DNA of 37,293 bases, taken from an uncultured Collinsella sp. (GTDB taxonomy: Bacteria; Actinomycetota; Coriobacteriia; Coriobacteriales; Coriobacteriaceae). The position numbers and the translations under genes are program-made. The stretch spans positions 1 to 37,293 of the forward strand of contig CABQWP010000014.1 in NCBI GenBank assembly GCA_902467875.1, in the 5' to 3' direction. Positions 17,746 through 25,446 of the stretch are shown here, piece by piece. Positions within the stretch are counted from its first letter, which is position 1; each line of letters starts with the position of its first letter. Under the pieces are notes generated by a model. That model saw only the letters and a list, made by a program, of their open reading frames with translations, was not told the DNA's origin and did no database searches.

Positions 17746-18369
17746 TTAACTGTTCTTCATGACAATCGAATCCACAACATCGGCCACATTCTCACAGCAG
17801 TCAGCGCAGTACTCCAGGAAGGCGTACACGTCACGCCAGGCGATGACCTCGAGCGGGTCCTTGCCGTTAACGTGCAGGTTGCGCATGGCGTTGATATAGA
17901 GCTCGTCGGCTTCGGACTCGATGGTGTTGATCTGGATGACGAGTTCGCGCAGGGTCTTGGACTTGCGGTAGTTGGGCAGCTCGACCATCAGGTCTTTCAT
18001 GGCGCGGCAGGCGTCAGTCACCTTGTGGGCGATGACGATGGCGTCGGGATGGATGCTCTGGATGTTGGTGAAGTAGACGCGCTGCACGACGCCCTCGATG
18101 CGGTCGAGCACGGTGTCGAGCGCGCAGCTCATCAGATCCAGATCCTCGCGCTCGAGCGGGGTGATAAAGGCGGTGAGCAGGGCGTCTTCGAGCTCGTGGT
18201 GCTTCTTGTCTGCTGCATGCTCAATCGCATGCATCTTATTGAGCATGTCGTGAATCTGCGCGGGATCGAAGTTCTCAAAAATCTTGGTGAGCAGCTCTGC
18301 GGCCTGGACGGCGAGGTCGGCGCAAGCGACGTAGTTGTCAAAGTAGAACGAATCGGGTTTCTTTGCCAT
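17746..18369 (-). CDS. DUF47 (PhoU-like) phosphate transport regulator
   Basis: The protein belongs to the family of PhoU-like partners of Pit phosphate carriers. It has 207 helical residues with the expected acidic/His pattern (FDNYVACADLAVQAAELL, HDMLNKMHAIEHAADKKHHELEDAL, YCADCCENVADVVDSIV). AAAGGACC lies before its ATG on the minus strand. The gene follows pit by 67 bases in the same direction, which is the usual pairing. It likely controls or assists Pit. A long palindrome lies just after the stop. Confidence 0.9.
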   Translation of the reverse strand: MAKKPDSFYFDNYVACADLAVQAAELLTKIFENFDPAQIHDMLNKMHAIEHAADKKHHELEDALLTAFITPLEREDLDLMSCALDTVLDRIEGVVQRVYFTNIQSIHPDAIVIAHKVTDACRAMKDLMVELPNYRKSKTLRELVIQINTIESEADELYINAMRNLHVNGKDPLEVIAWRDVYAFLEYCADCCENVADVVDSIVMKNS

Positions 18370-18436
18370 GGGTGGGTCCTTTCGAGGCGAAGACGGGTGG
18401 GCGAAGTGTTGCGGTCCGGATGGACGTTCGGTTTGA

Positions 18437-19486
18437 TTAGAGGAACATCATGAACAGCTTGGCCATGACAAAGCTGATGAGTCCGCAGGCGGGGAAGGTG
18501 AAGAACCAGGTGAACATCATGTCCTTGACGACTCCGAAGTTGATGGCCGAGAGGCGCTTGACGGCACCGACGCCCATGATGGCGCAGGTCTTGATGTGTG
18601 TGGAGGACACGGGGATGCCGGTAAGGGTGGCAAGCAGCAGGTTCGCGGCGCCCGCGAGGTCGGCGGAGAAGCCCTGATACTTCTCGAGCTTAACCATGCT
18701 CTGGCCGACGGACTTGATGATGCGCTCACCGCCCACGCTGGTACCGATACCCATAGTGGCCGAGCACAGCAGCATAATCCAGATGGGGATGCCGGCATCG
18801 CCGACGCTGGTCTGGCCGTTTGCGAAGGCCACGCCTAAAAAGAGCACGCCGATGAACTTCTGTCCATCCTGCGCGCCGTGCATAAAGCTCATGGCCGCAG
18901 CGCTCGCGATCTGAGCGTATTTAAAGAAGACATTGGCACGTCGCCTGTTGGCGGCGGCGAAAAGAATCGAGACGAGTTTGCACAGGACCCAGCCCATGAC
19001 AAAGCCCAGGCCGATGGAGAGCGCCAGGCCGTAGATGACCTTCATCCACTCGTGGACGTTGACGCTGCTCGCGCCGCCGAGGGCGATAGCGGCACCGGTC
19101 AGGCCGGCGATAAGGCTGTGGCTTTGCGAGGTGGGGATGCCAAAACGCGACGCTGTGGCACCGTAGACGACGATGGAGAACAGCGCCGCGCACAGACAGG
19201 CGAGCGCCATGGTGCTGTTTCCGCCAAAGTCGACGATATGTGAGATGGTGTTGGCGACGCTCGCATTAAAGTGCGTCATGATGAGTACGCCGAGGAAGTT
19301 GAATGCGGCGCTCATGAGAATGGCGGCGCGGGCGGGCATGCAACGCGTAGTGACGCAGGTCGCGATGGCGTTGGGCGCGTCGGTCCATCCATTGACGAAG
19401 ATGGCGCCCAACGCGAGGATCACGGTGACGGCAAGGACTGGGTTCGACACAATTTGGCCGAGGAAGGTTGAGAACGTTACGTCCAT
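18437..19486 (-). CDS. PiT family inorganic phosphate transporter
   Basis: This is a low-affinity, ion-driven phosphate carrier of the inner membrane. The 349 residues contain about ten helices and the duplicated family signatures GWTDAPNAIAT near 33, GIPTSQSHSLIAG near 121, FMHGAQDGQKF near 205 and GIPVSSTHIKTCAIMG near 291. The ATG at 19486 has only a weak GAGAAAG site. A perfect anti-SD complement (AGGAGGTGAT, 19548-19539) lies further up and drives a three-codon ORF instead. Pst and Pit systems therefore lie within 10 kb of each other. Confidence 0.94.
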   Translation of the reverse strand: MDVTFSTFLGQIVSNPVLAVTVILALGAIFVNGWTDAPNAIATCVTTRCMPARAAILMSAAFNFLGVLIMTHFNASVANTISHIVDFGGNSTMALACLCAALFSIVVYGATASRFGIPTSQSHSLIAGLTGAAIALGGASSVNVHEWMKVIYGLALSIGLGFVMGWVLCKLVSILFAAANRRRANVFFKYAQIASAAAMSFMHGAQDGQKFIGVLFLGVAFANGQTSVGDAGIPIWIMLLCSATMGIGTSVGGERIIKSVGQSMVKLEKYQGFSADLAGAANLLLATLTGIPVSSTHIKTCAIMGVGAVKRLSAINFGVVKDMMFTWFFTFPACGLISFVMAKLFMMFL

Positions 19487-19516
19487 ATATGGGCTTTCTC
19501 GAAGTTTGCAGGCACG

Positions 19517-19548
19517 TTACAAAAACATGATAAATCGTATCACCTCCT
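19517..19548 (-). promoter_or_regulatory. Very strong Shine-Dalgarno and 3-codon ORF in the pit leader
   Basis: On the minus strand AGGAGGTGAT, fully complementary to the 16S 3' end, stands 10 bases before ATG TTT TTG TAA. This mini-ORF is in frame with pit, whose ATG lies 10 codons after the TAA. Reinitiation or ribosome standby for pit is one possible role. Confidence 0.6.
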
Positions 19549-19699
19549 GTGGGTTTCTTAACGGAGTTCTGACGTGAGAAGTGGATTTTTTGGCACTAAA
19601 ATTGAATATTAGCCCTGTTGACCGCGGGTGTTCTTTTTGCTAACACGCCATGCGGACACGTGCGATTACTACGACACTCCAAAACCACAGTCTGTTCGC

Positions 19700-19729
19700 T
19701 TTACAACATACAAACATGCGTTCGATAAT
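19700..19729 (+). promoter_or_regulatory. Sigma-A type promoter giving a leaderless or near-leaderless mRNA
   Basis: TTTACA at 19700-19705 and GATAAT at 19724-19729 are separated by 18 bases, each 5/6 to consensus. Transcription should begin near 19736, which is the start codon of the next gene. Confidence 0.65.
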
Positions 19730-19736
19730 GGGAAGT

Positions 19737-20075
19737 ATGGAATATCGACAGACAGATGGCAAAACTCGGCGCGTGCACAAGCAGTATGTGGACGTCGTGG
19801 CTCGCATCCTCGCGGGCGGACAAGTCGTGCCGGTTACCGTCTGCTGGGTCGACGGTCGCTGCTTTACGATTGACGAGATCGTCTCGTCCACTGGTTTTGG
19901 CCTGACGGTCCACGGCGTTCGTACGGCAACCTATAAGGTGCGTTTTGGCGGGCACGCGACCGAGTTGTATCTGGAGGACCAGGCGTGCGGACGGCCGGAC
20001 GGCTCGCAGGCCCACGTGATGCGTTGGTGGGTCTGGGCGTTTGATCGTACGCTTGAGGGCGAGCGCCGTAGGTAA
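19737..20075 (+). CDS. Small conserved-looking protein of unknown function
   Basis: The 112-residue product is not confidently recognised. Its core (VDVVARI...GQVVPVTVCWVDGRCFTIDEI...YKVRFGGHATELYLED...MRWWVWAFD) has the alternating strand pattern of small actinobacterial proteins such as the DUF6504 type, but this is only a resemblance. There is no signal peptide or membrane helix. ATG 19737 is favoured because the promoter -10 ends 7 bases upstream, which fits leaderless translation. Earlier in-frame ATGs at 19728 and 19650 lie inside or before the promoter. A short hairpin at 20122-20140 follows. Confidence 0.7.
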   Translation: MEYRQTDGKTRRVHKQYVDVVARILAGGQVVPVTVCWVDGRCFTIDEIVSSTGFGLTVHGVRTATYKVRFGGHATELYLEDQACGRPDGSQAHVMRWWVWAFDRTLEGERRR

Positions 20076-20121
20076 GGACGCACGGCGTTCGGGTACAATG
20101 GCAGGAATCTTGTCATCTGCT

Positions 20122-20143
20122 GCGCCGTCTTTCACGGCGCTTT
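20122..20143 (+). terminator. Short GC hairpin before the Bax-inhibitor gene
   Basis: A perfect 7-bp stem GCGCCGT / ACGGCGC with a CTTTC loop is followed by TTT, then directly by the ribosome site of the next gene. A TACAAT box at 20094-20099 suggests it may lie in that gene's leader. It is a weak terminator at best. Confidence 0.4.
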
Positions 20144-20158
20144 GTGAAAGGACGAAGT

Positions 20159-20854
20159 ATGAACGATATCCAGGGCTATCAGAACGGCCCCATCGAGACC
20201 GGTGCAAGCCGTGCCAAGGAGATGTCGCCGCGCGCGTACAACCTTGTCATGTCTGCCCTGATCTTCTTGGGCTTTTGCGCCATGGGCGCCGGCGCCTACT
20301 TTACGAGCACCATGTCGTTTGCGCGCATGATGATGAGCGGCGCAGCCTTGCCGCTGGTCTTTGGCTCGTTTATTTTGACCATCGTCGGCATGGTCATGAT
20401 GTCGGCCGCCGCCGGCAAGCAGTCCGTGGGCCTGTCCCTTGTGGGCTACGTAATCTTTGCGAGTACCTTTGGCCTGACCGCGTCGTTTGGCCTTGCCAAC
20501 TACGACCTGCCCACCATCAACACCGCTTTTATCGCCACGGCCGCCATCACCTTTGTCTTTGGCGCGCTGGGCGTGACCTTCCCCAAGTTTTTCCAGCGCG
20601 TATATGGCATCGGTTTTGGCATTCTGCTCGCCACTATTCTGGTTGAGATCGTGCTGATGTTCATGGGCGTCTCGCAGTCCATCACCGACCTGATCGTGAT
20701 CGTGGTGTTCGCCGGCTTTATTGGCTACGACACCTATGTTGCCACGACGGTGCCGCCTACGCTGCCCAACGCCGTGCTCATGGCGTCCAATCTCTTCGTT
20801 GACATTATCAACGTGTTCCTGCGCATCCTGAACATCCTTGGCCGTCGCGACTAG
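20159..20854 (+). CDS. Bax inhibitor-1/YccA family membrane protein
   Basis: This family (E. coli YbhL/YccA, B. subtilis YetJ) comprises seven-helix membrane proteins, some of which act as pH-sensitive calcium leak channels. The 231 residues have an N-terminal cytoplasmic stretch of about 25 residues (MNDIQGYQNGPI...KEMSPRAYNLVM) and then about seven helices. The typical end is FAGFIGYDTYVATTVPP...NLFVDIINVFLRILNILGRRD. The aspartates that form the pH sensor are visible in the last two motifs. GAAAGGACG precedes ATG 20159. A terminator follows at 20898. Confidence 0.92.
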   Translation: MNDIQGYQNGPIETGASRAKEMSPRAYNLVMSALIFLGFCAMGAGAYFTSTMSFARMMMSGAALPLVFGSFILTIVGMVMMSAAAGKQSVGLSLVGYVIFASTFGLTASFGLANYDLPTINTAFIATAAITFVFGALGVTFPKFFQRVYGIGFGILLATILVEIVLMFMGVSQSITDLIVIVVFAGFIGYDTYVATTVPPTLPNAVLMASNLFVDIINVFLRILNILGRRD

Positions 20855-20897
20855 TGGCGAATTGCGGCGGTGCTTGCCGTGCGGGCAAATCGATGCG

Positions 20898-20926
20898 AAA
20901 GGCGGTCCTTCGGGGCCGTCTTTTTT
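20898..20926 (+). terminator. Intrinsic terminator after the Bax-inhibitor gene
   Basis: An 11-bp stem AAAGGCGGTCC / GGGCCGTCTTT with two G-U pairs and a TTCG tetraloop runs into six T. Confidence 0.9.
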
Positions 20927-20991
20927 GTACGCGGCGGGGTATCATGGATGGGAAAAGCCGATAGCGGCAGCGACAGGAAAGGTGGCCACGT

Positions 20992-22107
20992 ATGGCAGAC
21001 GTCGACAACAGGAACCGTAACCGTAGGTCCAACCGAGCGGGTCAGCCCAATCCCAAGCGCGAGGCCCGTGCCAAGGCCGCCGAGCGTCACGTGTCAACTG
21101 CGTCCGAAGCGTGCGCCAAGGATATCGAGCGTTCGCTTGCCGGTGTTCGCGAGTTTGACGGTATGCCTGCCGGCTTTGTCGCGGCGATGAAGGCCAAGGT
21201 TCAGACTGCTGTGGCCACCGAAGAACAGGTTGCCGAGGACGTCGAGGGCGCAGAGGCTGCCGAGGTCGAGGCAGCGCTCGAGCCCGTCGAGGAGCCTGCT
21301 GAGGAAATCGCCGAAGCTGAGTCCGCGCCTGCTGAGGAGCCCGCTCCGGTTCTGCCCGAGGTCACCGTGCTCGATGCCTCCACCACGCAGGCCATCTTGG
21401 ACAACGGCCGTGGCTATGCGCAGTTCTGCGACATGGCCGTGCTCGCCTTTGCCTCGTTCACCAATCCGGGCGGTGGCTATATTCAGGGTTATCTGGGCCA
21501 GGAGGCCACGCTGTGCGCCGATTCGTATCTGTACAACGTTCTCGATAAGCAGCGCAAATGGTACGGCGAGAACCGTCGCCGCAACATCAACTGCGAGCTT
21601 TACCGAAACCGTGCGCTGGTGGTGCCTGCGGTGCGCTTCGACCGCAACCACGTGCATGCATACGCCGACGTGATCGTGGCCGCCGCGCCCAACGTTAAGC
21701 GCGCCCGCCAGGAGTATCGCGTGAGCGACGATGCTCTGCTGGATGCCCTGCGCGACCGCATTCGCTTTGTGCTTGCCATCTGCGACGAGCTAGGTCGCGA
21801 GAAGCTCGTGCTGGGCGCTTGGGGCTGCGACAACAACGGCTTTGACGCAGAGGCCGTGGCCGAGCTCTTCCGCAAGGAGCTCGCGTCGGGCGACTTTAAG
21901 GTCAAGCAAGTCTTCTTTGCCGTGCCTTCTACGCGCTGGGATGAGGATTTTGCCAAGTTCGAGCACGTGCTGGCAAACTTCCCCGAGCGCAACGAGGAGT
22001 CCTATGCCCAGGTTGCCGCTCGCGCTGCGGCAGCTCGCGCCGCCGAGCAGATCCAGGCTGCTACCGAGGATGATGAGGACGAGGACGATTGGCGCAAGTA
22101 CCTGTAA
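20992..22107 (+). CDS. PARG-like macrodomain protein (TIGR02452/DUF2263 type) with altered QEE motif
   Basis: The family resembles microbial poly(ADP-ribose) glycohydrolases. The 371 residues split into a basic, charged N-terminus (1-45), an acidic Glu/Ala-rich linker (about 75-122) and a macrodomain from about 125. FASFTNPGGGY at about 153-163 and LGAWGCDNNGF are the ADP-ribose-binding motifs. The catalytic tripeptide reads Gln170-Glu171-Ala172, where PARGs have Gln-Glu-Glu, so activity is doubtful. The C-terminus is acidic (EDDEDEDDW). GGAAAGG precedes the ATG. It stands alone between two terminators. Confidence 0.82.
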   Translation: MADVDNRNRNRRSNRAGQPNPKREARAKAAERHVSTASEACAKDIERSLAGVREFDGMPAGFVAAMKAKVQTAVATEEQVAEDVEGAEAAEVEAALEPVEEPAEEIAEAESAPAEEPAPVLPEVTVLDASTTQAILDNGRGYAQFCDMAVLAFASFTNPGGGYIQGYLGQEATLCADSYLYNVLDKQRKWYGENRRRNINCELYRNRALVVPAVRFDRNHVHAYADVIVAAAPNVKRARQEYRVSDDALLDALRDRIRFVLAICDELGREKLVLGAWGCDNNGFDAEAVAELFRKELASGDFKVKQVFFAVPSTRWDEDFAKFEHVLANFPERNEESYAQVAARAAAARAAEQIQAATEDDEDEDDWRKYL

Positions 22108-22132
22108 TCGGTACGTGCTGACAGATAGGTCG

Positions 22133-22166
22133 AGCCGGCGGGAGAGGCTGCTTCCGTCGGCTTTTT
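22133..22166 (+). terminator. Intrinsic terminator after the PARG-like gene
   Basis: A 12-bp stem beginning AGCCGGCGG and ending CCGTCGGCT, with two G-U pairs and a 6-base loop, is followed by five T. The next gene starts 20 bases later. Confidence 0.88.
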
Positions 22167-22185
22167 ACTGAGCGAGGGGCTTACG

Positions 22186-22845
22186 ATGAAAAACGTTCTA
22201 TGCTTTGGCGACAGCAACACCTATGGTTACGATCCGGCGGGCATGCGCGACGGCACCGCGGTGCGCTATGCGCAGGATGTGCGCTGGTGTGGCGTGGCCC
22301 AACGTGACTTAGGCGAGGGCTGGCATGTAATTGAAGAAGGCCTCAACGGCCGCACGACGGTACGCGACGACATGTGCCATCTGGACACCAATCTTAACGG
22401 CATCCGCGCACTTCCGATGCTGCTCGAGGCCCATAAGCCGCTGGACGCCATTGTGATCATGCTGGGCACCAACGACTGTAAGACGGTCTTTAACGTGACA
22501 GCTTCCGATATCGCCCGTGGCGCCATGGCGCTGATTCGCGCCGTCCGCGCGTTTCCGTGGACCGACGCTGCGCCTTGTCCGCGCATTCTGCTGATGGCGC
22601 CTATCAAGATCAAGCCGCAGATCGCCGACGTATATATGACCGATTTTGACGAGCATTCCGTAGAAGCCTCGGAACATTTTGGTGAGTACTACGCGCATGT
22701 GGCTGAGCAGTTTGGCTGCGACTTTTTGAATGCCGCCGACTTTGCCGAGCCGGGCGATATCGACTATCTGCATATGATGCCCGAAAGCCATGAGAGCCTG
22801 GGTCACGCCGTGGCAGCCAAGCTCCAAGAGATGCTCGGAGAGTAG
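22186..22845 (+). CDS. SGNH/GDSL hydrolase (arylesterase-like)
   Basis: This cytoplasmic serine hydrolase probably acts on esters, and its substrate is unknown. The 219 residues carry all four blocks: the Ser nucleophile in FGDSNTYGYDP near 10, the oxyanion Gly in GLNGRTT, GTND near 95, and the Asp/His pair in DYLHMMPESHESLG near the end. There is no signal peptide. GAGGGG lies before the ATG. The lipase-like family of MsAcT and related perhydrolases has the same FGDSxTxG start and small size. It is flanked by terminators and so is monocistronic. Confidence 0.9.
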   Translation: MKNVLCFGDSNTYGYDPAGMRDGTAVRYAQDVRWCGVAQRDLGEGWHVIEEGLNGRTTVRDDMCHLDTNLNGIRALPMLLEAHKPLDAIVIMLGTNDCKTVFNVTASDIARGAMALIRAVRAFPWTDAAPCPRILLMAPIKIKPQIADVYMTDFDEHSVEASEHFGEYYAHVAEQFGCDFLNAADFAEPGDIDYLHMMPESHESLGHAVAAKLQEMLGE

Positions 22846-22854
22846 CGCGACCCC

Positions 22855-22890
22855 AAGCCACCACAGAAGTTCCCCTTGTGGTGGCTTGTT
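22855..22890 (+). terminator. Intrinsic terminator after the SGNH gene
   Basis: A perfect 11-bp stem AAGCCACCACA / TGTGGTGGCTT with an 11-base loop is followed by GTTT. The T-run is short. Confidence 0.7.
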
Positions 22891-22900
22891 TCGTTGCTTT

Positions 22901-23037
22901 GTCTCGATCTGCAACATCTAGGGTCGATTTCGCCGAGTTACTGTTACAGATTGAGATTTTCGTTTCAGCGGAATTTGAATGTCTCGATCTGTAACATCTG
23001 GGCGGCTAAATCGTCCCTATCTGTTACAGATCGAGAT
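22901..23037. repeat. Two tandem 80-base units, each a palindrome
   Basis: Unit 2 has perfect 14-base arms TCTCGATCTGTAAC (22982-22995) and GTTACAGATCGAGA (23023-23036). Unit 1 has the same arms with one change in each (22902-22915 and 22943-22956). The units are exactly 80 bases apart, and the loops differ much more than the arms. A terminator with six T follows. No coding frame fits. It may be a pair of protein-binding sites, a small RNA or an intergenic repeat. Confidence 0.9.
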
Positions 23038-23051
23038 ATTTGTGGGAACCA

Positions 23052-23080
23052 CCGCAAAGGTGTCCTTTGCGGCGTTTTTT
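23052..23080 (+). terminator. Strong intrinsic terminator with no gene of its own
   Basis: A perfect 9-bp stem CCGCAAAGG / CCTTTGCGG with a TGT loop is followed by CG and six T on the plus strand. The SGNH gene already has a terminator 165 bases earlier, so this may end a separate transcript over the 80-base repeats. Confidence 0.88.
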
Positions 23081-23090
23081 GCTGCGAATC

Positions 23091-23921
23091 TTAATACTGC
23101 CACATGTGGTTGACAGGGCCGGAGCCTTTGCCCATGTTCAGGCCGGCGGCCAGAGCGCCTGTCAGGTAGGCCTTGCCGGCGTTGACGGCATCGGCAAGAT
23201 CCATGCCCTGGGCCAGCGCGCAGGCGATGGCGGACGAGAGCGTGCATCCGGTGCCGTGCGTGTTGTCGGTCTCGATGCGCTTGTGGCGGAACCACGTGGT
23301 GAGTGGATCTCCCAGATGGTTGCCCTCGTCATCGAGTGGCGCGGGTTCGGCCAGTACATCGTTGGCCTCGTTGACAAGATGCCCACCCTTAACGAGGGAT
23401 GCGCAACCAAAGCGGCGGGTGAGGAGCATGGCAGCATTTTGCTGCGTGCGCTCGGAGTCGACCTCGTAGTCGAGCAGGGCCATGGCCTCGGGAATATTGG
23501 GCGTGATAACCGTCGCTAGTGGGAACAGGCGGCGGGTGAGCGCCTCGGCGGCATCTTCGGCAATCAGCCGTGCGCCCGAGGTGGCTACCATGACGGGGTC
23601 GACTACCACGTTTGTCGCGTTCCAGGCGCTCAGGCGGTCGGCGATAACATCGATAATCTCGACAGAAGAAACCATGCCGATCTTGACGGCGCTCGGGCGG
23701 ATATCGTCAAAAACGGCGTCAATTTGCGCGGCTACGATATCTGGCGAGATATCCTGCACGGCGGTAACGCCCAGTGTGTTTTGCGCTGTGATGGCGGTGA
23801 TGGCCGTCTGGGCATACAGACGGTGCGCCGTGATGGTCTTGGTGTCGGCCTGAATGCCGGCGCCGCCGCTGGAATCGGATCCCGCGATGGACAGGACGGC
23901 GGGTACCTTACTACGATCCAT
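23091..23921 (-). CDS. thiD: Hydroxymethylpyrimidine/phosphomethylpyrimidine kinase
   Basis: ThiD phosphorylates HMP and HMP-P in thiamine synthesis, directly downstream of the ThiC product. The 276 residues show the ribokinase-fold motifs AGSDSSGGAGIQAD near 13, VDPVMVATSG near 107, TPNIPEA, and the catalytic loop THGTGCTLSSAIA near 219. The start has GGGAG 7 bases upstream on the minus strand. A TATAAT box lies at 23973-23968. The gene is separated from thiC by 182 bases with a hairpin, so it may have its own promoter as well as readthrough. Confidence 0.95.
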   Translation of the reverse strand: MDRSKVPAVLSIAGSDSSGGAGIQADTKTITAHRLYAQTAITAITAQNTLGVTAVQDISPDIVAAQIDAVFDDIRPSAVKIGMVSSVEIIDVIADRLSAWNATNVVVDPVMVATSGARLIAEDAAEALTRRLFPLATVITPNIPEAMALLDYEVDSERTQQNAAMLLTRRFGCASLVKGGHLVNEANDVLAEPAPLDDEGNHLGDPLTTWFRHKRIETDNTHGTGCTLSSAIACALAQGMDLADAVNAGKAYLTGALAAGLNMGKGSGPVNHMWQY

Positions 23922-23967
23922 GTTCGCTCCCTTGTTCGGTCGGAATCAAATGGGTCTTTAAGCCAGC

Positions 23968-23973
23968 ATTATA
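23968..23973 (-). promoter_or_regulatory. Consensus -10 box upstream of thiD
   Basis: TATAAT on the minus strand lies about 47 bases before the thiD ATG. No clear -35 is seen at the right distance. A GC-rich hairpin (GCCCGGG / CCCGGGC, about 23978-24008) lies immediately upstream and may be a weak thiC terminator. Confidence 0.45.
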
Positions 23974-24049
23974 AAGATGCCCGGGCCGACTCTATGTCGA
24001 ACCCGGGCGGGCGATGCAATCTTTACGCAAATGCAAGCAAATGTTCACA

Positions 24050-24064
24050 TGTCAACAATTGACA
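24050..24064. promoter_or_regulatory. 15-base palindrome downstream of thiC
   Basis: TGTCAACAATTGACA is a 6-3-6 perfect inverted repeat. It contains TTGACA on the minus strand and could be an operator or part of a thiD promoter. The function is unknown. Confidence 0.35.
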
Positions 24065-24103
24065 GGCACCAGCTCGCCGCCAGAAGCGGCCGCGGCGACA
24101 GGG

Positions 24104-25438
24104 CTAGTCCTCCATGCCAAGGTCGATCGTGGTGCCCTCGAAGATCTTGTTGACGGTGCGGACGGCGCACATCTTGCCACACATGGTGCAAGTGCCCTCG
24201 GTGGCGGCGGGGGACTCCTCGTAGCGCTTCCTGCCCGTAACCGGGTCGAGCGCGCACTTCCACATGGCGTCCCAGTCGAGCTTGCGGCGTGCCTGGCCCA
24301 TCTTATCGTCCATGTCGCGGGCATGGGGCACCTTTTTGGCGATGTCGGCGGCGTGTGCGGCGATCTTGGTGGCCATGAGGCCGTCGAGCACATCCTGGGC
24401 GTTGGGCAGGCATAGGTGCTCTGCCGGTGTCACGTAGCACAGGAAGTCGGCACCGGAGCTGGCGGAGATGGCGCCGCCGATGGCAGCGGTGATGTGGTCG
24501 TAACCAACGCCGATATCGGTCACCAGCGGCCCGAGCACATAGAACGGAGCATTGTGGCACAGGCGCTTCTGCAGTTTCATGTTGGCGGCGATCTCGTCGA
24601 GCGCCATGTGACCCGGGCCCTCGACCATGACCTGGACGCCGGCGGCCCAAGCGCGCTTGCACAGCTTGCCCAGCTCGATCATCTCAGCGGTCTCGGTGGC
24701 GTCGTTGGAGTCGTAGAGGCAGCCCGGGCGGCAGGAGTCGCCGAGCGAAATCGTCACGTCGTACTCGTGGCAAATCTCGAGCAACTCGTCGTAGAACTCA
24801 TAGAACGGGTTCTCGTTACCGGTGACCTCCATCCAGCCAAACAGCAGTGAGCCGCCGCGGCTCACGATGTTCATCAGGCGGCCGGTCTCCTTAAAGGTCT
24901 TGGTGACCGACTTGTTGATGCCGCAGTGAATGGTCATAAAGTCCACGCCGTCCTCGGCATGCGCGCGCACGACTTCGAACAGGTCGTCCTTGGTGAGCTT
25001 GACCAGCGGCTTTTCCATGTAGCCGATGGCGTCGTACATGGGGACGGTGCCTACCATGAGCGGCGTCTCGTCGATGAGCTGCTGGCGGAACTGGCGCGTC
25101 TTGCCCGAGTTGGAGAGGTCCATGATGGCGTCGGCGCCAAAGTCCTCGGCGATCTTGACCTTCTTCCATTCCTCGGCGGCATCGGCCTTGTCGCCCGAGA
25201 TGCCCAGGTTCACGTTGACCTTGGTGGACAGGCCCTCACCGACGCCAAAGGCGCGCATGCCCTTTTTGATGTGCACGATGTTGGCGGGAATGGCGATGCG
25301 GCCGTCGGCCACGCGCTCGCGGATGTACTCGGGGTCGCGATGCTCGCGCTCGGCGACCTCCTTCATCTGCGGTGTGATCCGCCCGGCGCGGGCGAAGTCG
25401 ATTTGCGTGACGAGCTTGGGCTCGGTCTGTGCGCTCAT
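24104..25438 (-). CDS. thiC: Phosphomethylpyrimidine synthase ThiC
   Basis: ThiC is the radical SAM enzyme that converts aminoimidazole ribotide to HMP-P. The 444-residue form lacks the long N-terminal extension of the E. coli enzyme (about 630), as in many anaerobes. Motifs include FMTIHCGIN, SRGGSLLFGWM, RPGCLYDSNDA, VEGPGHMALDEI, GPLVTDIGVGYDHI and LCYVTPAEHLCLP. The C-terminal cluster motif reads CTMCGKMC, with three residues before the last Cys where E. coli has four. ATG 25438 lies 8 bases after AAGGGAG, which is part of the TPP riboswitch. An upstream in-frame ATG at 25462 is inside the aptamer. Confidence 0.96.
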   Translation of the reverse strand: MSAQTEPKLVTQIDFARAGRITPQMKEVAEREHRDPEYIRERVADGRIAIPANIVHIKKGMRAFGVGEGLSTKVNVNLGISGDKADAAEEWKKVKIAEDFGADAIMDLSNSGKTRQFRQQLIDETPLMVGTVPMYDAIGYMEKPLVKLTKDDLFEVVRAHAEDGVDFMTIHCGINKSVTKTFKETGRLMNIVSRGGSLLFGWMEVTGNENPFYEFYDELLEICHEYDVTISLGDSCRPGCLYDSNDATETAEMIELGKLCKRAWAAGVQVMVEGPGHMALDEIAANMKLQKRLCHNAPFYVLGPLVTDIGVGYDHITAAIGGAISASSGADFLCYVTPAEHLCLPNAQDVLDGLMATKIAAHAADIAKKVPHARDMDDKMGQARRKLDWDAMWKCALDPVTGRKRYEESPAATEGTCTMCGKMCAVRTVNKIFEGTTIDLGMED

Positions 25439-25446
25439 TGGCACGG

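Noticed and set aside
22901..23037. CRISPR array
   Set aside because: There are only two units, each internally palindromic, the spacer-like loops are not of fixed unique type, and no cas gene is nearby.
23052..23080. Terminator of thiD
   Set aside because: The T-run lies on the plus-strand side. On the minus strand the hairpin is followed by TGGTTCCC, so it does not fit thiD termination.
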